This document shows positions 25,047-32,120 of a stretch of DNA of 44,135 nucleotides, piece after piece (within the stretch, counting starts at the first letter, position 1; every line of letters starts with the position of its first letter). Source of the stretch: Candidatus Thorarchaeota archaeon (GTDB taxonomy: Archaea > Asgardarchaeota > Thorarchaeia > Thorarchaeales > Thorarchaeaceae); contig PRDJ01000006.1 of assembly GCA_003345555.1 (NCBI GenBank), positions 1-44,135 on the forward strand, read 5' to 3'. Under the pieces are notes generated by a model. That model did no database searches. It saw only the letters and a program-made list of their open reading frames with translations, and had not been told where the DNA came from. Made by a program: the position numbers and the translations under genes.

Positions 25047-25700
25047 ATGTGGGATAAACAAGACGCAATGAAGCTCGTTCGTGACACTGCTCTCATCCCA
25101 ATCATCAGAGTAGAATCTGCTGATATTGCGATGAAGGTTGCAGATGCCTTCCTCAATGGTGGCGTCAACATTATTGAGGTGACCTTTAGTGTGCCCGGAG
25201 CTACTGACGTTGTCCAGAAGCTGACGGAGAAGGTGGGCGACAAGGTGCTTGTCGGCACAGGGACTGTGCTAGACCCCGAAACAGCTCGCAGAGCGATTCT
25301 GGCGGGCAGCGAGTTCATCGTGGCTCCTTCGTACTCCAAGGATCTCATAGAGATGGCGAGAAGGTACTCCAAGCCTTGCTTCCCAGGAGCCATGACTCCG
25401 ACAGAGATACTTCAAGCGTATACATGGGGTGCCGATGCTGTCAAGGTGTTTCCATGCGGTGAACTGGGCGGAGCTGCTTACATCAAAGCTGTTCGAGCGC
25501 CTCTGCCGCACATACCATTGATTCCTACCGGAGGAGTCGACTTGCAGACCGCAGGACCAATGCTTGAAGCAGGGGCGTTCGCTCTAGGCGTAGGCAGTGC
25601 GATTGCAGATGCGAAGGCCATCAAAGACGGTCGCTATGAAGTCATTACCGAGAACGTCAGGAAGTTTCTCGAGATAGTGAGGAAATACAGAAAGAAGTAA
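25047..25700 (+). CDS. eda: 2-keto-3-deoxy-6-phosphogluconate (KDPG) aldolase
   Basis: A 217-residue class I aldolase of the KDPG/KHG family. Catalytic residues are in the expected places: E44 in NIIEVTF, R21 in IIRVE, and the Schiff-base lysine K133 in VKVFP (the same number as in the E. coli enzyme). GTGTV and PTGGV phosphate-binding loops are present. It splits KDPG into pyruvate and glyceraldehyde-3-phosphate. This bacterial-type enzyme is unusual in archaea, where a dihydrodipicolinate-synthase-like KD(P)G aldolase is common, so lateral acquisition with kdgK is likely. It is coupled to kdgK (12-nt gap). No gluconate dehydratase is in the window. The closely related KDPGal or KHG activity is possible. 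Confidence 0.92.
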   Translation: MWDKQDAMKLVRDTALIPIIRVESADIAMKVADAFLNGGVNIIEVTFSVPGATDVVQKLTEKVGDKVLVGTGTVLDPETARRAILAGSEFIVAPSYSKDLIEMARRYSKPCFPGAMTPTEILQAYTWGADAVKVFPCGELGGAAYIKAVRAPLPHIPLIPTGGVDLQTAGPMLEAGAFALGVGSAIADAKAIKDGRYEVITENVRKFLEIVRKYRKK

Positions 25701-25981
25701 ACGCCCGCGATGAGTCCAAGTTGTGAAGCGCACTGACATAGAAATCGCAATAACGCTTGAGGATTTGGTGGGGTGAATTGCCGGTTCCGCCCACTCGGCA
25801 AGGAGAAAGACCGCCCGACCTCTCCTACTGTCTTGTGCTACCATACATTGTTGGACTTGTAGTGCTCGATTTTGTATCCCGTTCGGGGTCCGATTCGGTG
25901 ACTGTCGAAGGGCCATCCATACTGAAGGGAAATAACTAAAACGGGCGCGCAGCGGCGTCTATTATCGGAGAGAACGAACAA
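25701..25981. other. Intergenic region, about 280 nt, no gene supported
   Basis: I see no convincing CDS or RNA here. A short plus-strand frame at 25757-25939 lacks a ribosome site and protein-like composition. AAATAACTAAAAC (25930-25942) may be the TATA of the SCP2 gene. Confidence 0.4.
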
Positions 25982-26308
25982 ATGCCTGATGACTTGCTGG
26001 AAGTAATGAGAAAGAGAATCATTGTCGGACTTGAGCGTGAAAAGACAAAGGAAGCCATACAGGGCTGGGAAAGGTCAGCATCGCTTACTCTGAAAGATGG
26101 CCGCCAATTCAACTTTCTCGTCAAGAACAACAACATAACAGTGAACGAAGGTGCCATTGATAATCCGGACATGAGGATTGAGAGCGACGCCGATACGATA
26201 CGCAAGCTCTTCATGGAAGAGATGAGCGCTGCAGCGGCCCTCCTTACCCGCAAACTGAAAGTAAAAGGATCCGCGAGCGACCTGATGAAAATTCGCCATA
26301 TCTTCTAG
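25982..26308 (+). CDS. SCP2 sterol-carrier-domain protein
   Basis: A 108-residue stand-alone SCP2-type lipid-binding domain. The pattern SASLTLKDGRQFNFLVKNN, then NPDMRIESDADTIRKLFMEE, and finally LTRKLKVKGSASDLMKIR is the canonical SCP2 series (strand pair, MxxSD helix, GKLKVxGD helix). These domains bind hydrophobic ligands such as acyl chains. ATG 25982 has GGAGA about 10 nt upstream. It is followed by the FAD oxidase whose Shine-Dalgarno is 10 nt after this stop, so the three genes SCP2, FAD oxidase and CCG protein form one operon. This hints that the oxidoreductase pair may act on a lipid or acyl substrate, which is inference. Confidence 0.85.
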   Translation: MPDDLLEVMRKRIIVGLEREKTKEAIQGWERSASLTLKDGRQFNFLVKNNNITVNEGAIDNPDMRIESDADTIRKLFMEEMSAAAALLTRKLKVKGSASDLMKIRHIF

Positions 26309-26318
26309 ACCGAATTCT

Positions 26319-26325
26319 GAGGAGG
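26319..26325 (+). promoter_or_regulatory. Strong Shine-Dalgarno that points to an ACG start
   Basis: GAGGAGG ends 8 nt before the ACG at 26334-26336. There is no ATG, GTG or TTG in the FAD-oxidase frame between the in-frame stop at 26286 and GTG 26448. The site is therefore orphaned unless ACG (or a mis-sequenced ATG) initiates. Confidence 0.7.
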
Positions 26326-26333
26326 TCTTCGAA

Positions 26334-27740
26334 ACGGACCAGAGGATTGTCAAGCAGCTAGCCGAGATTGTCAGTAGCGAATACGTTTCGACTCGCAAAG
26401 ATGTTCTGCTTACGTACTCGGCATCAGCATCCACCGGTTATGATTCAGTGACGCCGGGTGCCGTCGTCCGTCCTGCTAGTACCGAAGAAGTCTCTAGGAT
26501 TCTGAGGTTCGCCAACGATGAAGCAATCACCGTCATTCCCAGGGGTGGTGGTTCAAGTCTGCAGGGAGAGGTCATTCCGAAGGCTGACAGCATTGTTGTC
26601 GAGCTTATGCGACTTGACAGGATGGCCCTGCATGAGAACCTCAGGTCTGTCACTGTCGGAGCTGGGGTTACCTATGGAGTGCTTGACAAATTCCTTAAAC
26701 CGAACGATTTGTGGGTTCCCATCTATCCCGAATCTTCCCTTGTCTGCACGGTGGCTGGAAATGTTGCTGTTAATGGTGCAGGTCCTGGTTCGAGCACCTA
26801 CGGATCTATTGCAGAAATGGTGCTCGGACTGGAGGTCGTCCTTCCCAACGGAGAGATCATCCAGACCGGGTCAGAGGCGAATCCGAATGCTCCTGGTCCA
26901 TTCATGAGGTACGCCTTCGGTCCTGATATCACCGGCTTGTTCATCGGTTCTTTAGGAAGTCTGGGAATCATAACCAAGGTCTCGCTGAAAGTATTCAAGC
27001 GAATGCATCATTTTGACTACAACACATATGGGTTTGATGACTCTTCCAAAGCAGAGCGGTTCCTGCTTGAACTTAGAAACAATGATGTCAACGCTCTGTT
27101 CGCCACGCTTTACGAGGGACGAATCCTGAACTTCTTCATGGATATGCTGGGGGATGAGTATGGCATACCTAAACACGAATGGCCCGCCTACACGGTTTCA
27201 GTGACTATTGGGCGAACGAGAGAGGACCAGCTCATTAGCGATGCCGAGGAGGCGAAACGCATCTGTTCTGAACTGGGCGGTGAAGTCATTGGCGTACGTG
27301 AGCTTCCTCGGGGTGAATGGACAGACCGTATGTGGGTATTCGCTAGATCCTCATATGCACACGGGTGGCACTGGAGGATACTCTACCATCACCAGACTCC
27401 CATCAATTGGCATAAGTCCATCGACGAGATTTGGAAGGTCATGGATAAGTATGGGCTGTTGGGCCACACAGCAGGATTCTTGACCGACCATTCTTCGTAC
27501 AACCTGTACCCCATGATTTTCTTCGATCCTGCTGACAAAGAGGAAGAACAAAAGGCGCGAAGGGCACACGCAGAACTTGCCCTTCGTTTGTATGAGACGG
27601 GTGCAGTCCCCTTCAAGCTGGCACCATATTGGGTAGATGGCGTCAAGGACCTTGAACGATACATCGAGTTCGTCAAGTCCGTAAAGAGACTTCTCGACCC
27701 TAAGGGAATCATGAACCCGGGTGTGATGGCAGGGGTATGA
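26334..27740 (+). CDS. FAD-linked oxidase (GlcD type), copy 2, apparent ACG start
   Basis: A flavoprotein of the GlcD/VAO family, 468 residues if translation starts at ACG 26334. The FAD half has VIPRGGGSSLQGEV, then VTVGAGVTYG, and GNVAVNGAGPGSSTYG. The C-terminus ends DPKGIMNPGVM. The first standard start (GTG 26448) would cut off 38 residues that look homologous to copy 1: EIVSSEYVSTRKD...LLTYS against the DPKRVTDRDFDIVAYS of copy 1. From ACG the segment before the conserved VVRP is 43 residues, against 44 in copy 1. ACG starts are rare; a T-to-C sequence error is the alternative. The CCG protein gene starts 1 nt after its stop. The two copies are well diverged. Confidence 0.87.
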   Translation, partial: TDQRIVKQLAEIVSSEYVSTRKDVLLTYSASASTGYDSVTPGAVVRPASTEEVSRILRFANDEAITVIPRGGGSSLQGEVIPKADSIVVELMRLDRMALHENLRSVTVGAGVTYGVLDKFLKPNDLWVPIYPESSLVCTVAGNVAVNGAGPGSSTYGSIAEMVLGLEVVLPNGEIIQTGSEANPNAPGPFMRYAFGPDITGLFIGSLGSLGIITKVSLKVFKRMHHFDYNTYGFDDSSKAERFLLELRNNDVNALFATLYEGRILNFFMDMLGDEYGIPKHEWPAYTVSVTIGRTREDQLISDAEEAKRICSELGGEVIGVRELPRGEWTDRMWVFARSSYAHGWHWRILYHHQTPINWHKSIDEIWKVMDKYGLLGHTAGFLTDHSSYNLYPMIFFDPADKEEEQKARRAHAELALRLYETGAVPFKLAPYWVDGVKDLERYIEFVKSVKRLLDPKGIMNPGVMAGV

Positions 27741-27741
27741 C

Positions 27742-28905
27742 ATGACTGGTGTGGACATTGAAGAACTAAGGGAGAACCTCCTGCAATGTCGCAGATGTGG
27801 TATATGCCGCAATGCAGTATACGAAGACGAAGGGTTCAACGGTGTCTGTCCTGTATGGAAGGCCTCGAGCGGCTTTGAGACCAGCTTCATGAGAGGCAAA
27901 GTCCAGGTTGCTCTTGCTCTTCTTGATGGTCAGCTGGAAAGGACCCCTGAGAATGCGGAGTCTCTCTACACCTGCACCCTTTGCGGGAACTGTTCTCAGA
28001 TATGCGCCGCAGAGTTCAATGCGAAGGATTGCCTCGAGAAAGTGCGAGAGGTATTTGCGGATATTCCAAATGAGATCCGCGATTCTCTTGCCCGAGCGAT
28101 TGCGCAGACGGGGAATCCCTATTCGGAGAAGCCCTCAGCTAAGCGAAGCTGGATCCGCCAGATGGGTTTCAAGGTACCGACTCGCGGCAAGACTCTATAC
28201 TATGTCGGCTGTACTACAGGACTAAGATTGCCTGACGTTGCCAAGTCGACAGCACGGATCTTGAAAGCCGGAGGAGTTGAATTTGCCGTCATGGAAAGTG
28301 AACCGTGCTGTGGGTCAGTGATGCTAAGGACCGGACGAACAAAGGAAGCAAACGAAAACGCGCAAAGTGTTGCCCAGAGCATTACTGACAGTGGTGCGGA
28401 GAGAGTTGTTGTGTCTTGCGCCGGGTGTTTGAGAGCCTTGAGGAAAGACTACCCTGAAAGGTTTGGCATTGACCTGCCGCCTGTCCTGCACATAACGGAA
28501 TATGCACAACAGCTAATTAACGAAGGGCGTCTCCGACCAAAGGGTTACCCGAAAGTTACGAGAATTGCCTATCACGACCCGTGTCACATGGGGCGCGAAC
28601 TCGGAATCTATGAAGCTCCAAGAGAAATCCTTCGGTCTATACCAGGCGTGGAGCTGGCCGAGATGGATCCTAGTCGAGAGGCAGCCATGTGCTGCGGAGC
28701 CGGTGGTGGTCTCAGGTCGTTTGCCCCTGATCTATCAAGAAGAATAGCAGCAGACCGAGTCCGAACGGCAGAATCCGCCAGAGCTAGAATTTTGGCTAGT
28801 TCTTGCCCGTTCTGTGAGCACAACCTCGCCGCAGGAAGGGATCTGAGCGGGAGCAGCATTGATGTTGTCGATGTCGCAGTTCTGCTTGCCAGCAGTCTCC
28901 CATAA
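27742..28905 (+). CDS. CCG-domain iron-sulfur oxidoreductase (GlcF/HdrD-like), copy 2
   Basis: A 387-residue partner of the upstream FAD oxidase. Two N-terminal cysteine sets are present (CRRCGICRN...C and CTLCGNCSQIC). Two CCG domains follow: YYVGCTTG with EPCCGSVM and CAGCLR, then YHDPCHMGR with MCCGAGGG and CPFCEHN. The domain order is the same as in the protein at 15044-16240, but here the FAD gene and FeS gene abut without overlap (1 nt). It probably passes electrons from the flavin to a quinone, ferredoxin or disulfide. HdrD-like function is less likely because the FAD partner is GlcD-like. Confidence 0.87.
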   Translation: MTGVDIEELRENLLQCRRCGICRNAVYEDEGFNGVCPVWKASSGFETSFMRGKVQVALALLDGQLERTPENAESLYTCTLCGNCSQICAAEFNAKDCLEKVREVFADIPNEIRDSLARAIAQTGNPYSEKPSAKRSWIRQMGFKVPTRGKTLYYVGCTTGLRLPDVAKSTARILKAGGVEFAVMESEPCCGSVMLRTGRTKEANENAQSVAQSITDSGAERVVVSCAGCLRALRKDYPERFGIDLPPVLHITEYAQQLINEGRLRPKGYPKVTRIAYHDPCHMGRELGIYEAPREILRSIPGVELAEMDPSREAAMCCGAGGGLRSFAPDLSRRIAADRVRTAESARARILASSCPFCEHNLAAGRDLSGSSIDVVDVAVLLASSLP

Positions 28906-28965
28906 CGCCGAACGGGTGCATAGCTTCTCCTTGGTCGAGCACTGGACAGCCAACTATTCTATATC

Positions 28966-28980
28966 CATAAAACTTTAAAG
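28966..28980 (+). promoter_or_regulatory. TATA-like promoter of inositol-phosphate synthase
   Basis: CATAAAACTTTAAAG at 28966-28980 gives a start near 29003-29005, with AGAGGT at 29018-29023 before ATG 29031. Confidence 0.5.
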
Positions 28981-29030
28981 GAAAGCCCTCTGCCCAAAGC
29001 AGAATGTCATTTGAGCCAGAGGTATAGCCA

Positions 29031-30098
29031 ATGGATGGAATCAAGGTGGCCCTATTCGGCATAGGTAACTGCGCCAGTGCGCTGGTTCAAGGGGTTCAGT
29101 ACTACAAAGATGCCAAGAACAATGGAGGTATCGTAGGTCTGAGCCACCCTGACTTCGCCGGTTACCACGTTAGGGATATCAAGTTCGTTGCGGCGTTCGA
29201 CGTTACCGACCGAAAGGTGGGTGCCGATCTTGCAGGTGCAATATTCGCTGAACCGAACAACGTAATCCACTTCGCCGAGGTACCGAAGACTGGAGTCAAG
29301 GTCCTAAGAGGGCCTCTGCTTGATGGTGTTGATGATAACCTCAGAACTCTCGTCAGGATTTCTCCTGCTCCAGAAGTTGATGTTGTAAAGGCTTTGAAGA
29401 ACTCCGGTGCAGAAATAGGAATAAGCCTGTTACCGGGCTCCGCTCAGCAGGCCACCAGTTTCTATGCCAACGCTTGTCTGGAGGCCGGTTGTGCATTCAT
29501 CAACGGCACCCCTGTGTCTATTGCATCGGACCCTGAGTGGGGCAAGAAGTTCAAGGAAAGAAAGCTCCCACTAGTGGGAGACGACATCCAGGATCAGATG
29601 GGGTCGACTGTACTTCATCGTAGCATACTACAGCTGCTAGTAGCTCGAGGAGTTCACGTGGACAAAAGCTATCAGCTGGACGTTGGTGGAGGTGCAGAAT
29701 CACTCGATTCTCACTATCGTGGCCGTATGAGAAAGCGTGAGGTAAAGACTGCCGCGATTAGTCAGGACCTTCCGTACGAAGCACCGATGGTCGCCGGGTC
29801 ATCAGACTACGTCAATTTTCTGAACAATGGTCGAGAGTCATACTTCTACATCACTGGGAAGCAGTTCGGAGGAGCCCCCATTACCATTGACATCCGCATG
29901 GAGGTAACAGACGGCCCCAATGCAGGTCAGGTACTGATGGATGCTATACGAGGTTCAAAGCTAGCACTGACGAGGGAAATCGGCGGTTCTCTTGAGTCAA
30001 TATCTGCTTATGGATTCAAGAAGCCTCCAGTACCCACAACAATGCACCAAGCCGAACGCTGGGTTGAGGAGTTCCTACTTGGGAAGAAGCGGCTCTGA
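29031..30098 (+). CDS. ino1: myo-Inositol-1(3)-phosphate synthase
   Basis: A 355-residue NAD-dependent isomerase that makes L-myo-inositol-1-phosphate from glucose-6-phosphate. The N-terminal Rossmann motif is GIGNCASALVQG. The catalytic core carries GDDIQDQMGSTVLHR, the archaeal/actinobacterial form of the signature. The length is that of the short prokaryotic type. In archaea the product feeds archaetidylinositol lipids (and di-inositol phosphate in thermophiles), so a membrane-lipid role is likely. Its 3' end overlaps the convergent CpXC gene by 24 nt. The ATG 29031 has a proper ribosome site; a nearby ATG at 29035 is out of frame. Confidence 0.92.
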   Translation: MDGIKVALFGIGNCASALVQGVQYYKDAKNNGGIVGLSHPDFAGYHVRDIKFVAAFDVTDRKVGADLAGAIFAEPNNVIHFAEVPKTGVKVLRGPLLDGVDDNLRTLVRISPAPEVDVVKALKNSGAEIGISLLPGSAQQATSFYANACLEAGCAFINGTPVSIASDPEWGKKFKERKLPLVGDDIQDQMGSTVLHRSILQLLVARGVHVDKSYQLDVGGGAESLDSHYRGRMRKREVKTAAISQDLPYEAPMVAGSSDYVNFLNNGRESYFYITGKQFGGAPITIDIRMEVTDGPNAGQVLMDAIRGSKLALTREIGGSLESISAYGFKKPPVPTTMHQAERWVEEFLLGKKRL

Positions 30099-30500
30099 TT
30101 CGGAAAGCCAATGGTTTCCGATATAGTTGTCAATGAGCTTTCTTAGTTCATTCAATTCACTGACGACTCGGAACTCAGTCTCCTTCCCTACTTCCTCGAA
30201 GATTTCATTGTAATGTATCAGAGTATCGTACTCCTTTCTCAATGTTTCCTTTGCCTGAGCTGTCGTGGCTGACGGATCAAAAAGGACAATGAGACTCTCT
30301 GGCTCGAAATTCACCACCAGAGCGCGATCGACATATGTGACCTTCTTGCACTGTGGACACACTGCTCGGTTCAACTTCCCCGACTTGACTTGGGGTGCCA
30401 TCTTTCCGTCTTCTGCCAGGTCAATGTGCTCAATGATCACCGCTTCGAAGATCTTCTGGCACTTTTCGCACTTTATCTCAATCAGCGTGGTCCCGGGCAT
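30075..30500 (-). CDS. CpXC-domain zinc-ribbon protein
   Basis: A 141-residue protein with a CxxC pair at the N-terminus (IKCEKCQKIFEA) and a second pair (AVCPQCKKVTYV), the CpXC domain pattern. The four cysteines probably bind zinc. The second half (residues 75-135) is helical. The biological role of CpXC proteins is not known. ATG 30500 has GGTGAG 4-5 nt upstream. It follows the VTT-like membrane protein gene by 42 nt on the same strand, so these may be co-transcribed. Its last 24 nt overlap the end of ino1 on the other strand. Confidence 0.7.
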   Translation of the reverse strand: MPGTTLIEIKCEKCQKIFEAVIIEHIDLAEDGKMAPQVKSGKLNRAVCPQCKKVTYVDRALVVNFEPESLIVLFDPSATTAQAKETLRKEYDTLIHYNEIFEEVGKETEFRVVSELNELRKLIDNYIGNHWLSESEPLLPK

Positions 30501-30542
30501 TTAGCTCACCAGAGTCTAGTGGCCTATCACTTCTATTGTCAC

Positions 30543-31130
30543 TTAAGAATTATGACTGTCCCCTGACTTGTCTTCCTTGCTGTCGTATCTTCTTTTCAGG
30601 AGGAAGCCCATTATGAGAGCTGTGAGTACAAGGGACGCTAGGATTACCGGCGCACCCTCAAGAAGACCGCCGGCAACGTACCCAATTAATGCCCCAGCCG
30701 AGGTGACTGTGACTTTGCCTGCGAAATAAGTGAGAATAAACTTGACAATGCTATACCTTGTGAGTGCTGTGTAGACAACGACTGGGTCGTCTGGGAAAGG
30801 TGATGCAGCAGCAAGGAACAATGCGAGCCCGCCCCATTTTTCTGCTCGTGCTTTCTCCAGATCCACTGATTTCAGCAGTCTCTCAGACATTGCTTTTCGA
30901 GAGAACCGCACGATTCCATAGTGTACTGTCTTTGCTAGGGTTGCTGCCACCGCAACGATGACCCCAATTGCCAACCACACCATCGAAGGCATCAATACTG
31001 CTGCAACCCCAGCAAGAACCATGTTGCTTGGGCTGAGGAATGGAATCATGTTGATTATGAAACAGGCCAAGAGGAGTCCAAGGTACCCCTGAAGTATCAG
31101 CTGTGTTATTATCTGGAAGAAATCCTGCAT
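30543..31130 (-). CDS. Small membrane protein of the DedA/VTT-like type
   Basis: A 195-residue integral membrane protein with 4-5 hydrophobic spans. The central motif ASPFPDDPVVVYTALTRYS followed by KFILTYFAGK resembles the FPxDPxxxxxGxxR...GK core of VTT/DedA-type and YqaA-like proteins. That core may form a re-entrant loop linked to lipid flipping or ion movement. An early LSPSN re-entrant-like segment (about 33-37) fits the same fold. The C-terminus is charged. It could instead be a small multidrug-export-type protein. A lipid-related role would agree with the adjacent inositol-phosphate synthase. Confidence 0.65.
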   Translation of the reverse strand: MQDFFQIITQLILQGYLGLLLACFIINMIPFLSPSNMVLAGVAAVLMPSMVWLAIGVIVAVAATLAKTVHYGIVRFSRKAMSERLLKSVDLEKARAEKWGGLALFLAAASPFPDDPVVVYTALTRYSIVKFILTYFAGKVTVTSAGALIGYVAGGLLEGAPVILASLVLTALIMGFLLKRRYDSKEDKSGDSHNS

Positions 31131-31234
31131 TTTGCTCTCGCTCAGGCACTCTTTTCGGGCATGGTCGAGCCAGAGGTAATGGACTCGTTCAAGTATACGG
31201 ACACAATCGTCTATGCTGCATGTGACTGGAGTGA

Positions 31235-31654
31235 CTACGACGGGACTTTCTCTATGACGACGTTCTTCACGCCCTCGAGGCCCTTAAGGGAGCTACGCAG
31301 TTCGTCGAGCCCAATTGAGAGCTGCTTCGGCGAGAAGTAACACTCATAGAAGCACTTCGTTCCTCGGAGGCAGACGCCAGTTGAGTACAAGAGGTCCACT
31401 AGCCCTGACTTCTTGAATATCTGCGATAGCTTTGTCAGAAAGTCATTGGTTAGCTTTCCGATTTCAAGTGAAAGAAAGCTCACCTCATCCGTTTCCAGAG
31501 GATAGATTCTGATCAATCGGTCCTTGTGTGCCAGAACCATTAGTCCCTTGCTCGTACCTAAAGCTGTCTTGAATGCCTTGGGGAATCGAACAGTGTCGCT
31601 TTCGTCAAAAACCAGTACCCGGCCGGATGTGGCGCCTTCGTAAGTGCTTGGCAT
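31235..31654 (-). CDS. AbrB-like swapped-hairpin regulator with C-terminal ACT-like part
   Basis: A 139-residue protein. Residues 10-52 look like an AbrB/PhoU-regulator-type beta-hairpin DNA-binding domain (VLVFDESDTVRFPKAFKTAL...LIRIYPL). A helical middle follows. The C-terminal 35 residues (IGLDELRSSLKGLEGVKNVVI) look like an ACT or regulatory beta-alpha-beta unit. ATG 31654 has GGTGAT directly upstream. A TATA-like TTTATATTGG on the minus strand (about 31724-31733) fits a start near 31700, which excludes the longer frame from TTG 31711. It is probably a transcription factor, and its targets could be the divergent membrane-nuclease cluster at 31.8 kb. Confidence 0.55.
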   Translation of the reverse strand: MPSTYEGATSGRVLVFDESDTVRFPKAFKTALGTSKGLMVLAHKDRLIRIYPLETDEVSFLSLEIGKLTNDFLTKLSQIFKKSGLVDLLYSTGVCLRGTKCFYECYFSPKQLSIGLDELRSSLKGLEGVKNVVIEKVPS

Positions 31655-31816
31655 CTTATCACCCGTATCAGTGCCCGTGACATGGCGGATGTAATTGTCT
31701 AAACCTACCAACTATGTTAGTCCAATATAAACAAAGCGCCACTGGACTCACGTCTAGGCCTCAATAACAGCCCGAGTATGGTGCCCCTTTTCAGAGTTCG
31801 CGCCGAACGACAAAAC

Positions 31817-31821
31817 AGGAG
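31817..31821 (+). promoter_or_regulatory. Shine-Dalgarno ahead of a CTG candidate start
   Basis: AGGAG ends 8 nt before CTG 31830. A TTG at 31822 in another frame would lie only 0 nt from it. The spacing supports initiation at 31830. Confidence 0.4.
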
Positions 31822-31829
31822 TTGATTGT

Positions 31830-32120
31830 CTGTCCGCTCCAGAATCATCCCGAGCCGAGCACGAATGGCGAGACGTTACACAACTCAGAATCCAATTCCT
31901 CTGTGAGTATCGCCTCCACCTGGAACAAATGCATGGTGAGATTCAGACGAAAGCCGCTTCAGTTGGATCTTGGTTACATGAGACGGACGACAGAATGCCC
32001 AGAGGGCGTCTCGGACTTCGCTTTGTTCTTGCCTTTCTGCTTATTGTATTGGCTCTCGTTGCACTGATTATGTTCTTGAGGTGGTGGCAATGGTGGCTAT
32101 CGATCTGCTCGCTACTCTGA
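31830..32120 (+). CDS. Small single-span membrane protein, candidate CTG start
   Basis: I do not recognise this 96-residue protein. A polar helical N-terminal part of about 60 residues (HLEQMHGEIQTKAASVG in its middle) is followed by one hydrophobic span (about residues 67-86) and a Trp-rich RWWQWW end. The frame is open from 31758, but its first standard start is ATG 31929 (63 aa). The coding-like stretch upstream of that and AGGAG at 31817 suggest CTG 31830. The end overlaps the nuclease gene by 31 nt, so the two are translationally coupled. A competing frame from TTG 31822 gives a less protein-like 81-residue product. Function unknown; a membrane partner of the nuclease is possible. Confidence 0.5.
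   Translation: MSAPESSRAEHEWRDVTQLRIQFLCEYRLHLEQMHGEIQTKAASVGSWLHETDDRMPRGRLGLRFVLAFLLIVLALVALIMFLRWWQWWLSICSLL

Noticed and set aside
25757..25939. Possible 60-codon gene in the intergenic region before SCP2
   Set aside because: No Shine-Dalgarno and no plausible domain; it lies within a likely promoter region.
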